From a virus, in IMG/VR virus record IMGVR_UViG_3300021961_000445, positions 1 to 29,267 of that record: 29,267 bases of DNA; one strand, written 5' to 3'. Shown here in pieces: positions 8,325-14,471 of the stretch. Positions within the stretch are counted from its first letter, which is position 1. The number at the start of each line of letters is the position of its first letter. The notes beneath the pieces are model-generated. The model worked only from the letters and a program-made list of their open reading frames with translations, had not been told where the DNA came from and did no database searches. The position numbers were made by a program, and so were the translations under genes.

Positions 8325-8609
8325 TTAGTTGGTTTTGTCTAAATAGATGAATAATCCTTCCTGTTCGAAAGGGTATTGTAAGTCATTGAATATGAACGAA
8401 GTCCAATCAAAATACTTTTTTCTGATTGACTCGTCCTTTACTCTCCAATATGCATTGTTCACATACTGCAACACAGAGTTGCGCATATGTATCTTTCTGA
8501 ATACCTCTGATTCCGTAGAGGCTGTAATTGTTTCTGCAGCCTGTAAGACAGGCAAGTTCCCTTTTCCAGGAACAGGACAATAAAACTCCACTTCAATGGT
8601 TACTTCCAT
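8325..8609 (-). CDS. Hypothetical protein
   Basis: 94 aa starting MEVTIEVEFYCPVPGKG. Alternating hydrophobic residues at the N-terminus suggest a beta-strand pair, followed by a helical, aromatic C-terminal half (KKYFDWTSFIFNDLQYPF). No Cys motif, no membrane span, no recognised family. It sits between a 31-aa gene and rIIA on the same strand with short gaps, so it is probably in the same operon. Confidence 0.7.
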   Translation of the reverse strand: MEVTIEVEFYCPVPGKGNLPVLQAAETITASTESEVFRKIHMRNSVLQYVNNAYWRVKDESIRKKYFDWTSFIFNDLQYPFEQEGLFIYLDKTN

Positions 8610-8614
8610 ATTGT

Positions 8615-8710
8615 TTAGAATCTGATTATCATTTTATAATGTTCCAGGGCTTCTTCATATGTATAAGCCCAAATCCTGTATCCGTCAATTACAAATAACT
8701 TTTTTTCCAT
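8615..8710 (-). CDS. 31-aa microprotein
   Basis: ATG at 8710, TAA at 8615: a 31-residue frame reading MEKKLFVIDGYRIWAYTYEE and ten further residues. The IWA-x-TYEEAL-type core with a short beta strand and helix is a pattern I associate with small proteins of Bacteroidales phages and mobile elements, but this is from memory only. The ATG lies 11 nt after the polymerase stop region and the stop 6 nt before the next ATG, so it fits the operon exactly. Function unknown. Confidence 0.6.
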   Translation of the reverse strand: MEKKLFVIDGYRIWAYTYEEALEHYKMIIRF

Positions 8711-8721
8711 AATGGTTGTGT

Positions 8722-10605
8722 TTATTTGGTCCATGAATCACTGATTGTTATGTCACTTAATACTGGTATTGTCTTGATCATTTCCATGCCTGCCTCCTGC
8801 ATCAATCTCTGTTGAATCAGAGACCACTCTTCCGCAAAGTCCGCCTGTACCTCACAATCGATTTGATCATGAACAGTCATCACAATGTGGACTTTATCAT
8901 TCATTGAGTGGTCTTTTATGTATTTACGAATGAGATATAATGCACGCTTGACCATTTGAGCGCCCGAAGCTTGGATGGGAGTGTTCATTGAGGCACGCTC
9001 AATCTCTCCGACCATCTTGAAGTCATCCCTTTCCTTAAGGGATTCCCATTTTGGGAACCATCTGATGATTGAGTATGGCTTGAATGATCTGATGAATCCC
9101 TTGCTCATGCCATACTTGCGACATTTAGAGAGATACGCGTTGAGATTGGCTGTCGCCTTGAAATAATCCTTGATGATCTTGTCCGCATCCTTGACTTCAA
9201 TGCTCAATGTATCAGCCAGTTTGAACTTGGACATGCCATAGATAAGACCGAAGTTCACAGTCTTCGCAGCGTCACGATAGGACTTGCCACGAAGAAACTC
9301 AGGTTTGTCCCTGACTTGATCCATCGGTACATTGAACACCATTGACGCCACCTTGGAATGCAGGTCCTCACCATTGTTGAACGCGTCAACCCATAGTGGT
9401 TCCTGACTGCCCTCGGCGCATAGTCTCAACTCCTGGCCACTGAAGTCACAACTCACCATCTTGAATCCAGGTCTCGCAGTGAAGCAATTCCTATATTCAA
9501 TTTTTGCAGGAATGTTCTGCATGTTGGGAGCACGCTCCTCTTTTGAACCTGAAGTCACACGACTTGTCTCCGCCATTTGCCAGAACGAGGTGTGTATCCT
9601 GCCTGTGTTTGGATTGACGTGGTCCATGAAATCCAGACCATAGGTTGTCACAAGCTTCTGTTGTTTCTTGTAATCAATGAATGTCTTGATCAACGGATAC
9701 TTGTATTGATACTTGACAAGAAACCTTTCACTCGTGCTTTCCAAGTCAAGACCCAATGCTTTGAAGACTCTGTCGACCTGGCTTGGACTGGACCATAGGA
9801 TGTTGACTGGACTTTCATGTTCAAATCCATCCTCAATGCCTGCGAACATGTTTGCCTGCACCATGGGCTTTACAAACCTTTCAAGCTTTGGTTCCTCAAG
9901 GACAAGCCTGTTGAGTTCCTCTTCATACTTGATTTCACTCTCCTGTGCCTTGGACGCCAATTCAATCCATGCTTCACGGCTGAATCCCATGCCGTTGTAC
10001 TCAATGTCCGCAAGGGCGAGACAAGCGTTGAACTCATTCTCAACCCATGGTAGGATGTCAAGCTCTTCAAGTTTCTTAAGCTGCGCTTCCTTGATCTGGG
10101 TGAGACATGTCACATCTCCTACGCCATACATTATCTGCTGCTCAGTGAATGGTTGTCCCTGGATGTCAGAGAACTGTCCACGCACGGCTTTGTTCAGCTT
10201 TATGCCACAATACTTGTCGGCTAAATGAGCAAGACCCAGGGATCTTGTTTCATAGCCATTGGTAATGCAGCATTCCGCAAGCATGGTATCATAGATATTC
10301 TCCAATGTGATACCATGGAATTTCAAATACTTGTAATCAAACTTCAGGTTCTGGCCTGTGACCTTGATTTGCTCCAACCTTTTCAACACACTGATGTCCG
10401 TGTACCTGACGTCAATGACATATGTCACATCAGCCCAGTTCATCTGAAGCATCAATATCTTGTTCTTGTGGTTGAAATGTCCCTCAGTCTCAGTATCCAG
10501 ATTGACCTCATCAAGACCAGAAAGCCAGTCAATGCATTCCTGCAGACTGGCCTTTTGATACAGATCGCTTTGAAGCAATCCGTCATTGCCTATGAAATAC
10601 ACCAT
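8722..10605 (-). CDS. polA: DNA polymerase I (family A) with 3'-5' exonuclease domain
   Basis: 627 aa. The DEDDy exonuclease domain comes first: Exo I LDTET (D37, E39), Exo II QNLKFDY (N86, D90), Exo III YGVGD (Y160, D164). The family A polymerase follows: motif A SCDFSGQELRL (D387), O-helix motif B RDAAKTVNFGLIYG (444-457, with Phe452 at the position that disfavours dideoxynucleotides being accepted), and motif C TVHDQID (H579, D580). All catalytic residues are present. No 5'-3' nuclease domain exists, so it is a T7/crAss-type replicative polymerase, not a bacterial Pol I. It is the probable fork polymerase working with the DnaB-like helicase encoded downstream. The ATG at 10605 follows the previous stop by 2 nt. 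Confidence 0.95.
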   Translation of the reverse strand: MVYFIGNDGLLQSDLYQKASLQECIDWLSGLDEVNLDTETEGHFNHKNKILMLQMNWADVTYVIDVRYTDISVLKRLEQIKVTGQNLKFDYKYLKFHGITLENIYDTMLAECCITNGYETRSLGLAHLADKYCGIKLNKAVRGQFSDIQGQPFTEQQIMYGVGDVTCLTQIKEAQLKKLEELDILPWVENEFNACLALADIEYNGMGFSREAWIELASKAQESEIKYEEELNRLVLEEPKLERFVKPMVQANMFAGIEDGFEHESPVNILWSSPSQVDRVFKALGLDLESTSERFLVKYQYKYPLIKTFIDYKKQQKLVTTYGLDFMDHVNPNTGRIHTSFWQMAETSRVTSGSKEERAPNMQNIPAKIEYRNCFTARPGFKMVSCDFSGQELRLCAEGSQEPLWVDAFNNGEDLHSKVASMVFNVPMDQVRDKPEFLRGKSYRDAAKTVNFGLIYGMSKFKLADTLSIEVKDADKIIKDYFKATANLNAYLSKCRKYGMSKGFIRSFKPYSIIRWFPKWESLKERDDFKMVGEIERASMNTPIQASGAQMVKRALYLIRKYIKDHSMNDKVHIVMTVHDQIDCEVQADFAEEWSLIQQRLMQEAGMEMIKTIPVLSDITISDSWTK

Positions 10606-10607
10606 GT

Positions 10608-10850
10608 CTATTCCTTTTTATATGTTTCATTGTAATATAATTCCGCTTGGTCCGTGGTCCATTGCGTATGTTGATAATTATCAAATACTCTTTGACCTTC
10701 TATGTGAGCATCCATAATCTGCTCCTTCTCCACTATAAGCAACTCTTCAGCCTTGTCTATGGCTTCATAGAAGCTCAATGTCTTGGCAGGATGGTCACCA
10801 ATCATTTGGTTCCCCCATTCAATGAACTGTTGTAGTGCGGTTTGATTCAT
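10608..10850 (-). CDS. Small hypothetical phage protein
   Basis: 80 aa, mostly helical: TALQQFIEWGNQMIG, then a long helix EAIDKAEELLIVEKEQIMDA and a C-terminal QAELYYNETY. The pattern (short W-containing helix, then a K/E-rich helix ending in EKEQIMDAHxxG) resembles a family of small proteins I know from Bacteroidales phages and mobile elements, with no known function. It lies directly upstream of the polymerase, separated by 2 nt. Confidence 0.7.
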   Translation of the reverse strand: MNQTALQQFIEWGNQMIGDHPAKTLSFYEAIDKAEELLIVEKEQIMDAHIEGQRVFDNYQHTQWTTDQAELYYNETYKKE

Positions 10851-10916
10851 AATGTGTCATTTAGTACCCAAAAGGGTGTGTTTTTGTCCGTTTTATCACT
10901 CATTATACCCGATTTG

Positions 10917-10978
10917 ATGCACATGAGGGACTCGAACCCCCTACTTGTCAGTGTTACCATGTTACAACCAATGTGCAT
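10917..10978 (-). ncRNA. tRNA-like element without an anticodon arm
   Basis: Read on the minus strand, an 8-nt acceptor-like arm ATGCACAT (10978-10971) pairs perfectly with ATGTGCAT (10924-10917). Next to it is a canonical T arm: GGGGG, loop TTCGAGT, CCCTC (10941-10925), directly abutting the acceptor strand as in a real tRNA. After the 5' arm a D-like stem GTTG/TAAC (10968-10965 with 10956-10953) has an 8-nt loop ending in GG. Only 11 nt (10952-10942) then remain before the T arm, too few for a 17-nt anticodon arm plus variable loop, and no 5-bp/7-nt anticodon hairpin can be found anywhere in the element. Total about 62 nt. It could be a tRNA remnant or a deliberate tRNA mimic. No encoded CCA. 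Confidence 0.55.
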
Positions 10979-11139
10979 GCCTTATTACCGTCTTTCCGGC
11001 TGTCACCTTGCTCCGCAGGTATGAGCCCGCATTGCCCTTGGTTGGGTTATAACTTGACTTACTGTGTGTGTTTGTCAAGTTAATGCTTTACTTTATGCGG
11101 AGAATATAAGGCATAATCTCCGCTTCCCTCATGGATTAC
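10979..11139. other. Non-coding spacer with hairpins
   Basis: No credible frame on either strand. Two structures are visible: AACTTGAC (11051-11058) pairs with GTCAAGTT (11074-11081), an 8-bp stem with a 15-nt loop. On the minus strand GCGGG/CCTGC (11030-11015) forms a 5-bp stem with a 6-nt CTCATA loop. The first could terminate the 56-aa gene upstream. With the tRNA-like element this makes a non-coding block of about 290 nt ahead of the polymerase unit. Confidence 0.45.
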
Positions 11140-11310
11140 TTATTTTGTTTCATTATGAATGCGTTCCATGGCGTTTTGAGCTTCTTCAAGTGATGAATAT
11201 TTCCCAGCGGAAACTGTGTATTCATCGAAGTCCTCATAAGTTTCATTTCCATCATCGTCAATTGTGCATTCTTCAATGACCATCCAGATTTTATATGTCT
11301 TTTCTACCAT
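11140..11310 (-). CDS. Small acidic hypothetical protein (56 aa)
   Basis: ATG at 11310, TAA at 11140. It reads MVEKTYKIWMVIEEC, then an acidic loop (TIDDDGNETYEDFDEY), a strand TVSAGKYSS and a final helix LEEAQNAMERIHNE. The beta-hairpin plus single helix layout, with the helix starting just after SSLEEA, is regular and protein-like, and there is no competing frame. It resembles the 79-aa neighbour in acidity. Function unknown. Confidence 0.65.
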   Translation of the reverse strand: MVEKTYKIWMVIEECTIDDDGNETYEDFDEYTVSAGKYSSLEEAQNAMERIHNETK

Positions 11311-11367
11311 AATTTAAGGATTGCTTATTTCGCACCATTCAAGGTGCAGTAAATGAAGTATTATTAA

Positions 11368-11607
11368 TCAACTATGTCTTTCAAACAACTCTGATTCAAT
11401 CGTGGCTATGTCAAGCCATGATGGGTTTTTAGGAAGCTTGCCTCCATCTTCGTCGTAATAACCAATCACTTTCCATCCTTCATTGATGGTATGGGCTCCA
11501 TAATCATCAGTACCATCATGATATTTATCGGTTATTTCAACACAGACTGTGCACAATACATCATCTGGCCCGATGAACTCGAGCTCATATTCAAATGTTT
11601 CTGTCAT
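11368..11607 (-). CDS. Acidic hypothetical protein (79 aa)
   Basis: Begins MTETFEYELEFIGPDDV, alternating strands for the first 30 residues, then EITDKYHDGTDDYGAH and a WLDIATIESELFERH helix. Net charge strongly negative. No motif known. The start follows the upstream stop by 4 nt. Small acidic proteins of this kind in phage early regions sometimes act as host-protein inhibitors or DNA mimics, but nothing here proves that. Confidence 0.65.
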   Translation of the reverse strand: MTETFEYELEFIGPDDVLCTVCVEITDKYHDGTDDYGAHTINEGWKVIGYYDEDGGKLPKNPSWLDIATIESELFERHS

Positions 11608-11611
11608 TGGA

Positions 11612-11797
11612 TTAATGTTTTTTGATGAAACCCATCAGGGTCTTAATGTCCTTTGCCTTCAGAATCTCAGTCCTCGGTTTTTCACCATTGAAGTACGCTT
11701 CCTTGTCTTCACGTTTGAACGCACTCCATAATTGAGTATGAGGATTGTAATGGAAGAGATAATCATACAATGGGTTTTCTCCTGGATCGTTGCTCAT
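11612..11797 (-). CDS. Small hypothetical protein (61 aa)
   Basis: Contains an aromatic core YDYLFHYNPHTQLWSAFKRE (residues 11-30), then YFNGEK and a C-terminal helix. The HYNP-x4-WSAF pattern reads like a small conserved Bacteroidales phage protein. It overlaps the upstream gene as ATGA, which fixes the start at 11797. Function unknown. Confidence 0.65.
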   Translation of the reverse strand: MSNDPGENPLYDYLFHYNPHTQLWSAFKREDKEAYFNGEKPRTEILKAKDIKTLMGFIKKH

Positions 11798-12042
11798 AGT
11801 TCCTCCTCTGTTTTTTGTAATTCATTCTTCACATTGACCCAGAAGTCATATGTTGGATTGGGAGTATCACCAAGCAGTCCACCATTGAATATCTTCTTGG
11901 GCACTGTCTCAAGTATTCCATCAATGACAGTCTGGGATACTGATATTGCAGTCCTGAAATCCATCTTACGATGTTGTTTATACACTTTCAAATAGATCTT
12001 TTTGGCTGTATCCTTTGCTTGTTTAGCCTGTTTGTCTATCAT
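11794..12042 (-). CDS. Hypothetical protein (82 aa)
   Basis: A Lys/Gln-rich helical N-terminus (KQAKQAKDTAKKIYLKVYKQ) is followed by RTAISVSQTVIDGILE and a final helix FWVNVKNELQKTEEE. Starts with an ATGA overlap on the M15 peptidase gene and ends with an ATGA overlap on the next gene, so it is translationally coupled on both sides. No family recognised. Confidence 0.65.
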   Translation of the reverse strand: MIDKQAKQAKDTAKKIYLKVYKQHRKMDFRTAISVSQTVIDGILETVPKKIFNGGLLGDTPNPTYDFWVNVKNELQKTEEEL

Positions 12043-12470
12043 GATATCCTCAATTCCTGTTTACGGTTCTTACCTGGTCCTACATATGACACATGAACCC
12101 ATGCTGGATTCTTGTCATCACCGTATTCCCATATCAACTGATCAAAATCAACATTCTTCTTCAACCAATTGTAGATCTGTGCATTGGTCAAACCATTTTT
12201 GAATATGTCAGCATCAATGTCAATCGCTTGACCCAGCATATGTTGTGATTTGGGTGAACCATTCACAGCCTTGTTGAGGGGTTTGCTTCTGAAGAAACTT
12301 GATATTCCAATAGGTTTGCCATGCCATTCACGCAATGGTTCAAAGCAGTTTTTTGCCACGGCTTTCATTGCCCTGACTTGCTCATCATTAGGAGCATTGT
12401 CAATTCCTTTTCTTACAGCAGTCTGGCTTTTGATTGCCTCCGCCAATGTGATGTTGTCACTTATCTTCAT
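12039..12470 (-). CDS. M15-family zinc peptidase (putative endolysin)
   Basis: 143 aa. The M15 (D-Ala-D-Ala carboxypeptidase / L-Ala-D-Glu endopeptidase) zinc site is visible: SQHMLGQAIDID gives H77 and D84, and WVHVSY gives H126. The candidate catalytic acid is E115 in LIWEYG. The upstream SSFFRSKPLNKAV is the usual substrate-side segment of the Peptidase_M15_3 type. It should cleave peptide crosslinks or stems in peptidoglycan, so it is a probable lysis enzyme. No signal peptide is present, so export would need a holin; several small membrane proteins lie further upstream on this strand. Unusually, it is among early-type genes and not in the plus-strand structural module. Confidence 0.82.
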   Translation of the reverse strand: MKISDNITLAEAIKSQTAVRKGIDNAPNDEQVRAMKAVAKNCFEPLREWHGKPIGISSFFRSKPLNKAVNGSPKSQHMLGQAIDIDADIFKNGLTNAQIYNWLKKNVDFDQLIWEYGDDKNPAWVHVSYVGPGKNRKQELRIS

Positions 12471-12663
12471 TCTTGTCTGGTTTTAAGATTAGATTTGAAT
12501 CATAGTAATCCTCAGGCCAATACTCACTGCACTTTCCTTTTTTCTTATCATAAGGAAGTTCTGTGAAATATGATTGCCAAAATTCATCGGGTTTAGCATT
12601 CACCCTGTAGCAGTTGTGGCGCAAAGGACAATTTGTTCCCTTGCACATTGTGATATCAGCCAT
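12457..12663 (-). CDS. Small Cys-rich protein (68 aa)
   Basis: Four Cys in the pattern C7-x4-C12-x5-C18-x26-C45 (MCKGTNCPLRHNCYR ... KGKCSEYW). The segment DEFWQSYF between them is aromatic. The Cys set could bind Zn or an Fe-S cluster. The layout matches a small family I recall in crAss-like and other Bacteroidales phages, unnamed. It overlaps the peptidase gene by 14 nt. Confidence 0.7.
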   Translation of the reverse strand: MADITMCKGTNCPLRHNCYRVNAKPDEFWQSYFTELPYDKKKGKCSEYWPEDYYDSNLILKPDKNEDK

Positions 12664-12674
12664 TGGTTTAATGT

Positions 12675-13079
12675 TTAAGACAATAGAAATTTAGAGAATC
12701 TTCTTGGAAGAAACACATTCTCAAGTTCAAGAGCTGGCTTGAACATTGGAGCTATGTCCTCCACTCTGTTGCCTGCCAATCCACAGCCAATCTCCGTTAC
12801 AAGAAAGTCATATTGCACATTCTGATATGCAAAATCGATGAATCTATGCACATAATCACAAATGTGATGTAATGGCAATTTGTCGATTCTGTAGTCTTTT
12901 GTGGGGATTGCATATGATTGTCCGTACAATCCCTCACCCTTTCCATACTCAGCGCCAAACATGAAGTAAGCCTGATGCGCGGCACCTGCTCCATGTATTC
13001 CCGCTTCATTGGAACCAAAGACAAATATCTCATTGTCGTACAGTTGGTAGATCTTACCTTCGGATACCCTGGCTATCAT
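12675..13079 (-). CDS. Macro-domain-like protein
   Basis: 134 aa. A glycine-rich nucleotide-binding segment, FVFGSNEAGIHGAGAAHQA (residues 19-37), is followed by GKGEGLYGQSYAIPTKD and, near residue 95, TEIGCGLAGNRVEDIAPMF. This FGSN-x-xGxHGxGAA ... YAIPT ... GCGLAG pattern is the one found in macro-like (ADP-ribose or related ligand binding) phage and bacterial proteins. Some databases label this family as a tail sheath protein, which the sequence gives no reason to believe. Possible roles are ADP-ribose or NAD-derivative binding or ADP-ribosyl removal, as a counter to host defence or for metabolism. The start overlaps the previous stop as ATGA. Confidence 0.7.
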   Translation of the reverse strand: MIARVSEGKIYQLYDNEIFVFGSNEAGIHGAGAAHQAYFMFGAEYGKGEGLYGQSYAIPTKDYRIDKLPLHHICDYVHRFIDFAYQNVQYDFLVTEIGCGLAGNRVEDIAPMFKPALELENVFLPRRFSKFLLS

Positions 13080-13231
13080 TGGAATCTTTGTTGTTTTAGC
13101 ATTTTACGTGATTCCTTGGTGACTGCTGGATGATACCATGATCCAGGATACCTGACTTCCTTGTTATAACGTTTCTTGTGTTGGAAACACCACAGTTTCT
13201 TCTGACGTGTGTTCGCACATGAGCACATCAT
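13076..13231 (-). CDS. Small Cys/His-containing basic protein (51 aa)
   Basis: ATG ATG at 13231/13228, TGA overlapping the next start (ATGA). It reads MMCSCANTRQKKLWCFQHKK, then YPGSWYHPAVTKESRKML. Three Cys and two His in the first 40 residues could bind zinc. The frame continues upstream, but those codons read like a shadow of the DnaA-like gene, so the late start (68-nt overlap) is chosen. The conserved-looking WYHPA-type tail and the coupled stop support a real gene. Function unknown. Confidence 0.5.
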   Translation of the reverse strand: MMCSCANTRQKKLWCFQHKKRYNKEVRYPGSWYHPAVTKESRKMLKQQRFQ

Positions 13232-13706
13232 TATCATTGACATGAATGCCATCAGCAATGTCCCTGTCTTTTTGCTTGTCTGCATAAGAGTTAAGTAAGT
13301 TGTAATAGGTTTTAATGAATTCCTTGTCTTTTGTGTCGAGTAACATGTTGGCACTTTTGATGGAGTGTATGATGGTGCAACGGTCCAGTTCAAGATAGTT
13401 CTTTATCTTGTTCTTAGCCAGTCCATTGTCAAAACACATTTTGCAGAACGCGTGTCTCAAATACACCAAGTCACGTAATCTACGTTTAGTCTTTAATCCT
13501 TGAGGAAATGCATAACCTTTTTCAGTCAACAGTTCCCTTGCTACAATCAGAAGTAATTCCGGATCAATGCTTTGCAGTCTTTCCGGAATTACTTCGATTT
13601 TCATATTGAACCTCTTTCTACAGGTTCTTGTGAATTCAGCGACAAAGTCGTTGAATGCCCTTATTTCGTGAGCTGTATTATTATCCATGTCCAGAATATC
13701 ACACAT
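13164..13706 (-). CDS. DnaA domain IV-like DNA-binding protein
   Basis: 180 aa from ATG 13706 (MCDILDMDNNTAHEI...); the in-frame TTG at 13727 is a less likely start. Residues 76-124 have the layout of the DnaA C-terminal duplex-DNA-binding domain: a helix RDLVYLRHAFCKMCFDNGL, then KNKIKNYLELDRCTIIHSIKSA, the last part equivalent to the DnaA signature helix (GGRDHTTVLHA), with RCTIIHS in its place. No AAA+ domain is present, so it is not a full initiator. It may bind origin-like sites, recruit host DnaA, or act as a repressor. A TATATTTG box precedes it. The similarity is motif-level and moderate. Confidence 0.6.
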   Translation of the reverse strand: MCDILDMDNNTAHEIRAFNDFVAEFTRTCRKRFNMKIEVIPERLQSIDPELLLIVARELLTEKGYAFPQGLKTKRRLRDLVYLRHAFCKMCFDNGLAKNKIKNYLELDRCTIIHSIKSANMLLDTKDKEFIKTYYNLLNSYADKQKDRDIADGIHVNDNDVLMCEHTSEETVVFPTQETL

Positions 13707-13724
13707 GTTGATAAGATTATAGCC

Positions 13725-13732
13725 CAAATATA
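13725..13732 (-). promoter_or_regulatory. Candidate Bacteroides-type -7 box
   Basis: Minus strand TATATTTG fits the TAnnTTTG consensus of Bacteroides primary sigma factor promoters and lies 19 nt upstream of the ATG at 13706. No good TTTG element is found at the expected -33 position, so the call is weak. Confidence 0.35.
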
Positions 13733-13764
13733 AGGCATAAAATTGTCATTTTCATCTTTTTTCA

Positions 13765-14256
13765 TCACCAAGATGATTGATATTTGTACGAAATATTGAT
13801 ATTATAAGGTTCATCAAGAATAGCCTTGAGACACTCGTGAGTCTTTATCACTTCATTCCAATACCATTCATTAATGTCATAGGTACCAAAGAAGAAACCT
13901 TGTTGTGGAGGTAATAACTTCATTGCCAGATTGTTGCGCTCATCACCTTCAGGAACGCGTAGCAATTCATCGCATACTTGAAACAGTTCCTCAAGTGTTG
14001 AACGAAACACGTGATATTCTTCACAATCATCTTTTCCATTCTGTACATTGTCTACAAACCATTTATGTATGTGATTGGCTTTGCGCCAGTACAACACATG
14101 CTCGGTTATTGATACGACCTTGTGAAATACAATGTCAATCTTTTCTCTTTCGTCATTATCACCTTTACAAGTCAAATTTATAGTGCCCTGCACATCACGG
14201 TATTCGTGCTGTGCTCCAACATAAGTCTCCTTATGTAAATACATGTCCAAGCCCAT
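13765..14256 (-). CDS. MGLDMYL-family phage hypothetical protein
   Basis: 163 aa starting MGLDMYLHKETYVG. The internal signature YWRKANHIHKWFVDNVQNG (about 56-74) and later GFFFGTYDINEWYW (120-133) are characteristic of a protein family widespread in tailed phages and their hosts, with no established function. Conserved Trp, His and Tyr residues suggest a compact enzyme-like fold. It is coupled to the upstream gene by a TGATG junction. The family match is from memory. Confidence 0.75.
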   Translation of the reverse strand: MGLDMYLHKETYVGAQHEYRDVQGTINLTCKGDNDEREKIDIVFHKVVSITEHVLYWRKANHIHKWFVDNVQNGKDDCEEYHVFRSTLEELFQVCDELLRVPEGDERNNLAMKLLPPQQGFFFGTYDINEWYWNEVIKTHECLKAILDEPYNINISYKYQSSW

Positions 14257-14453
14257 CAGTTATAGGTTTTTAAGTGTTCAACAATTGCTTCGTTTATGCT
14301 GTTTTCGCAAAGGTTCATCTCATTGTACATGGACTCGCCATTCTCAATCTCATCAATGCACATTTGATAGTATTCTGCGATTTGATCTTCGAGTTGTGGG
14401 TATTTATGGATCGCGTTCTTTACGAAATTCTGTAATTGTGATAATGTAGTCAT
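14256..14453 (-). CDS. Small helical hypothetical protein (65 aa)
   Basis: Three predicted helices: TLSQLQNFVKNAIHKY, QLEDQIAEYYQMCIDEIE and SINEAIVEHLKTY. Acidic, no Cys motif other than two isolated Cys. The QxFYQxCxDEIExG-like core recurs in small Bacteroidales phage proteins as I recall. It starts after a TTTAATGGTTAG leader motif (see 18875) and ends in TGATG with the next gene. Confidence 0.68.
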   Translation of the reverse strand: MTTLSQLQNFVKNAIHKYPQLEDQIAEYYQMCIDEIENGESMYNEMNLCENSINEAIVEHLKTYN

Positions 14454-14471
14454 TGTTTTACAATTTAATGG

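Noticed and set aside
11015-11030. On the minus strand GCGGG, CTCATA, CCTGC looks like a Met (CAT) anticodon arm.
   Set aside because: The loop has six bases, not seven, there is no T arm (no TTCRA) at the required distance on its 3' side, and no acceptor pairing can be drawn.
11103-13740. A 14-nt repeat AATATAAGGCATAA occurs in two intergenic places, 11103-11116 and 13727-13740.
   Set aside because: A repeat of this length is expected about once by chance in an A/T-rich window of this size, and the two positions relative to genes differ.
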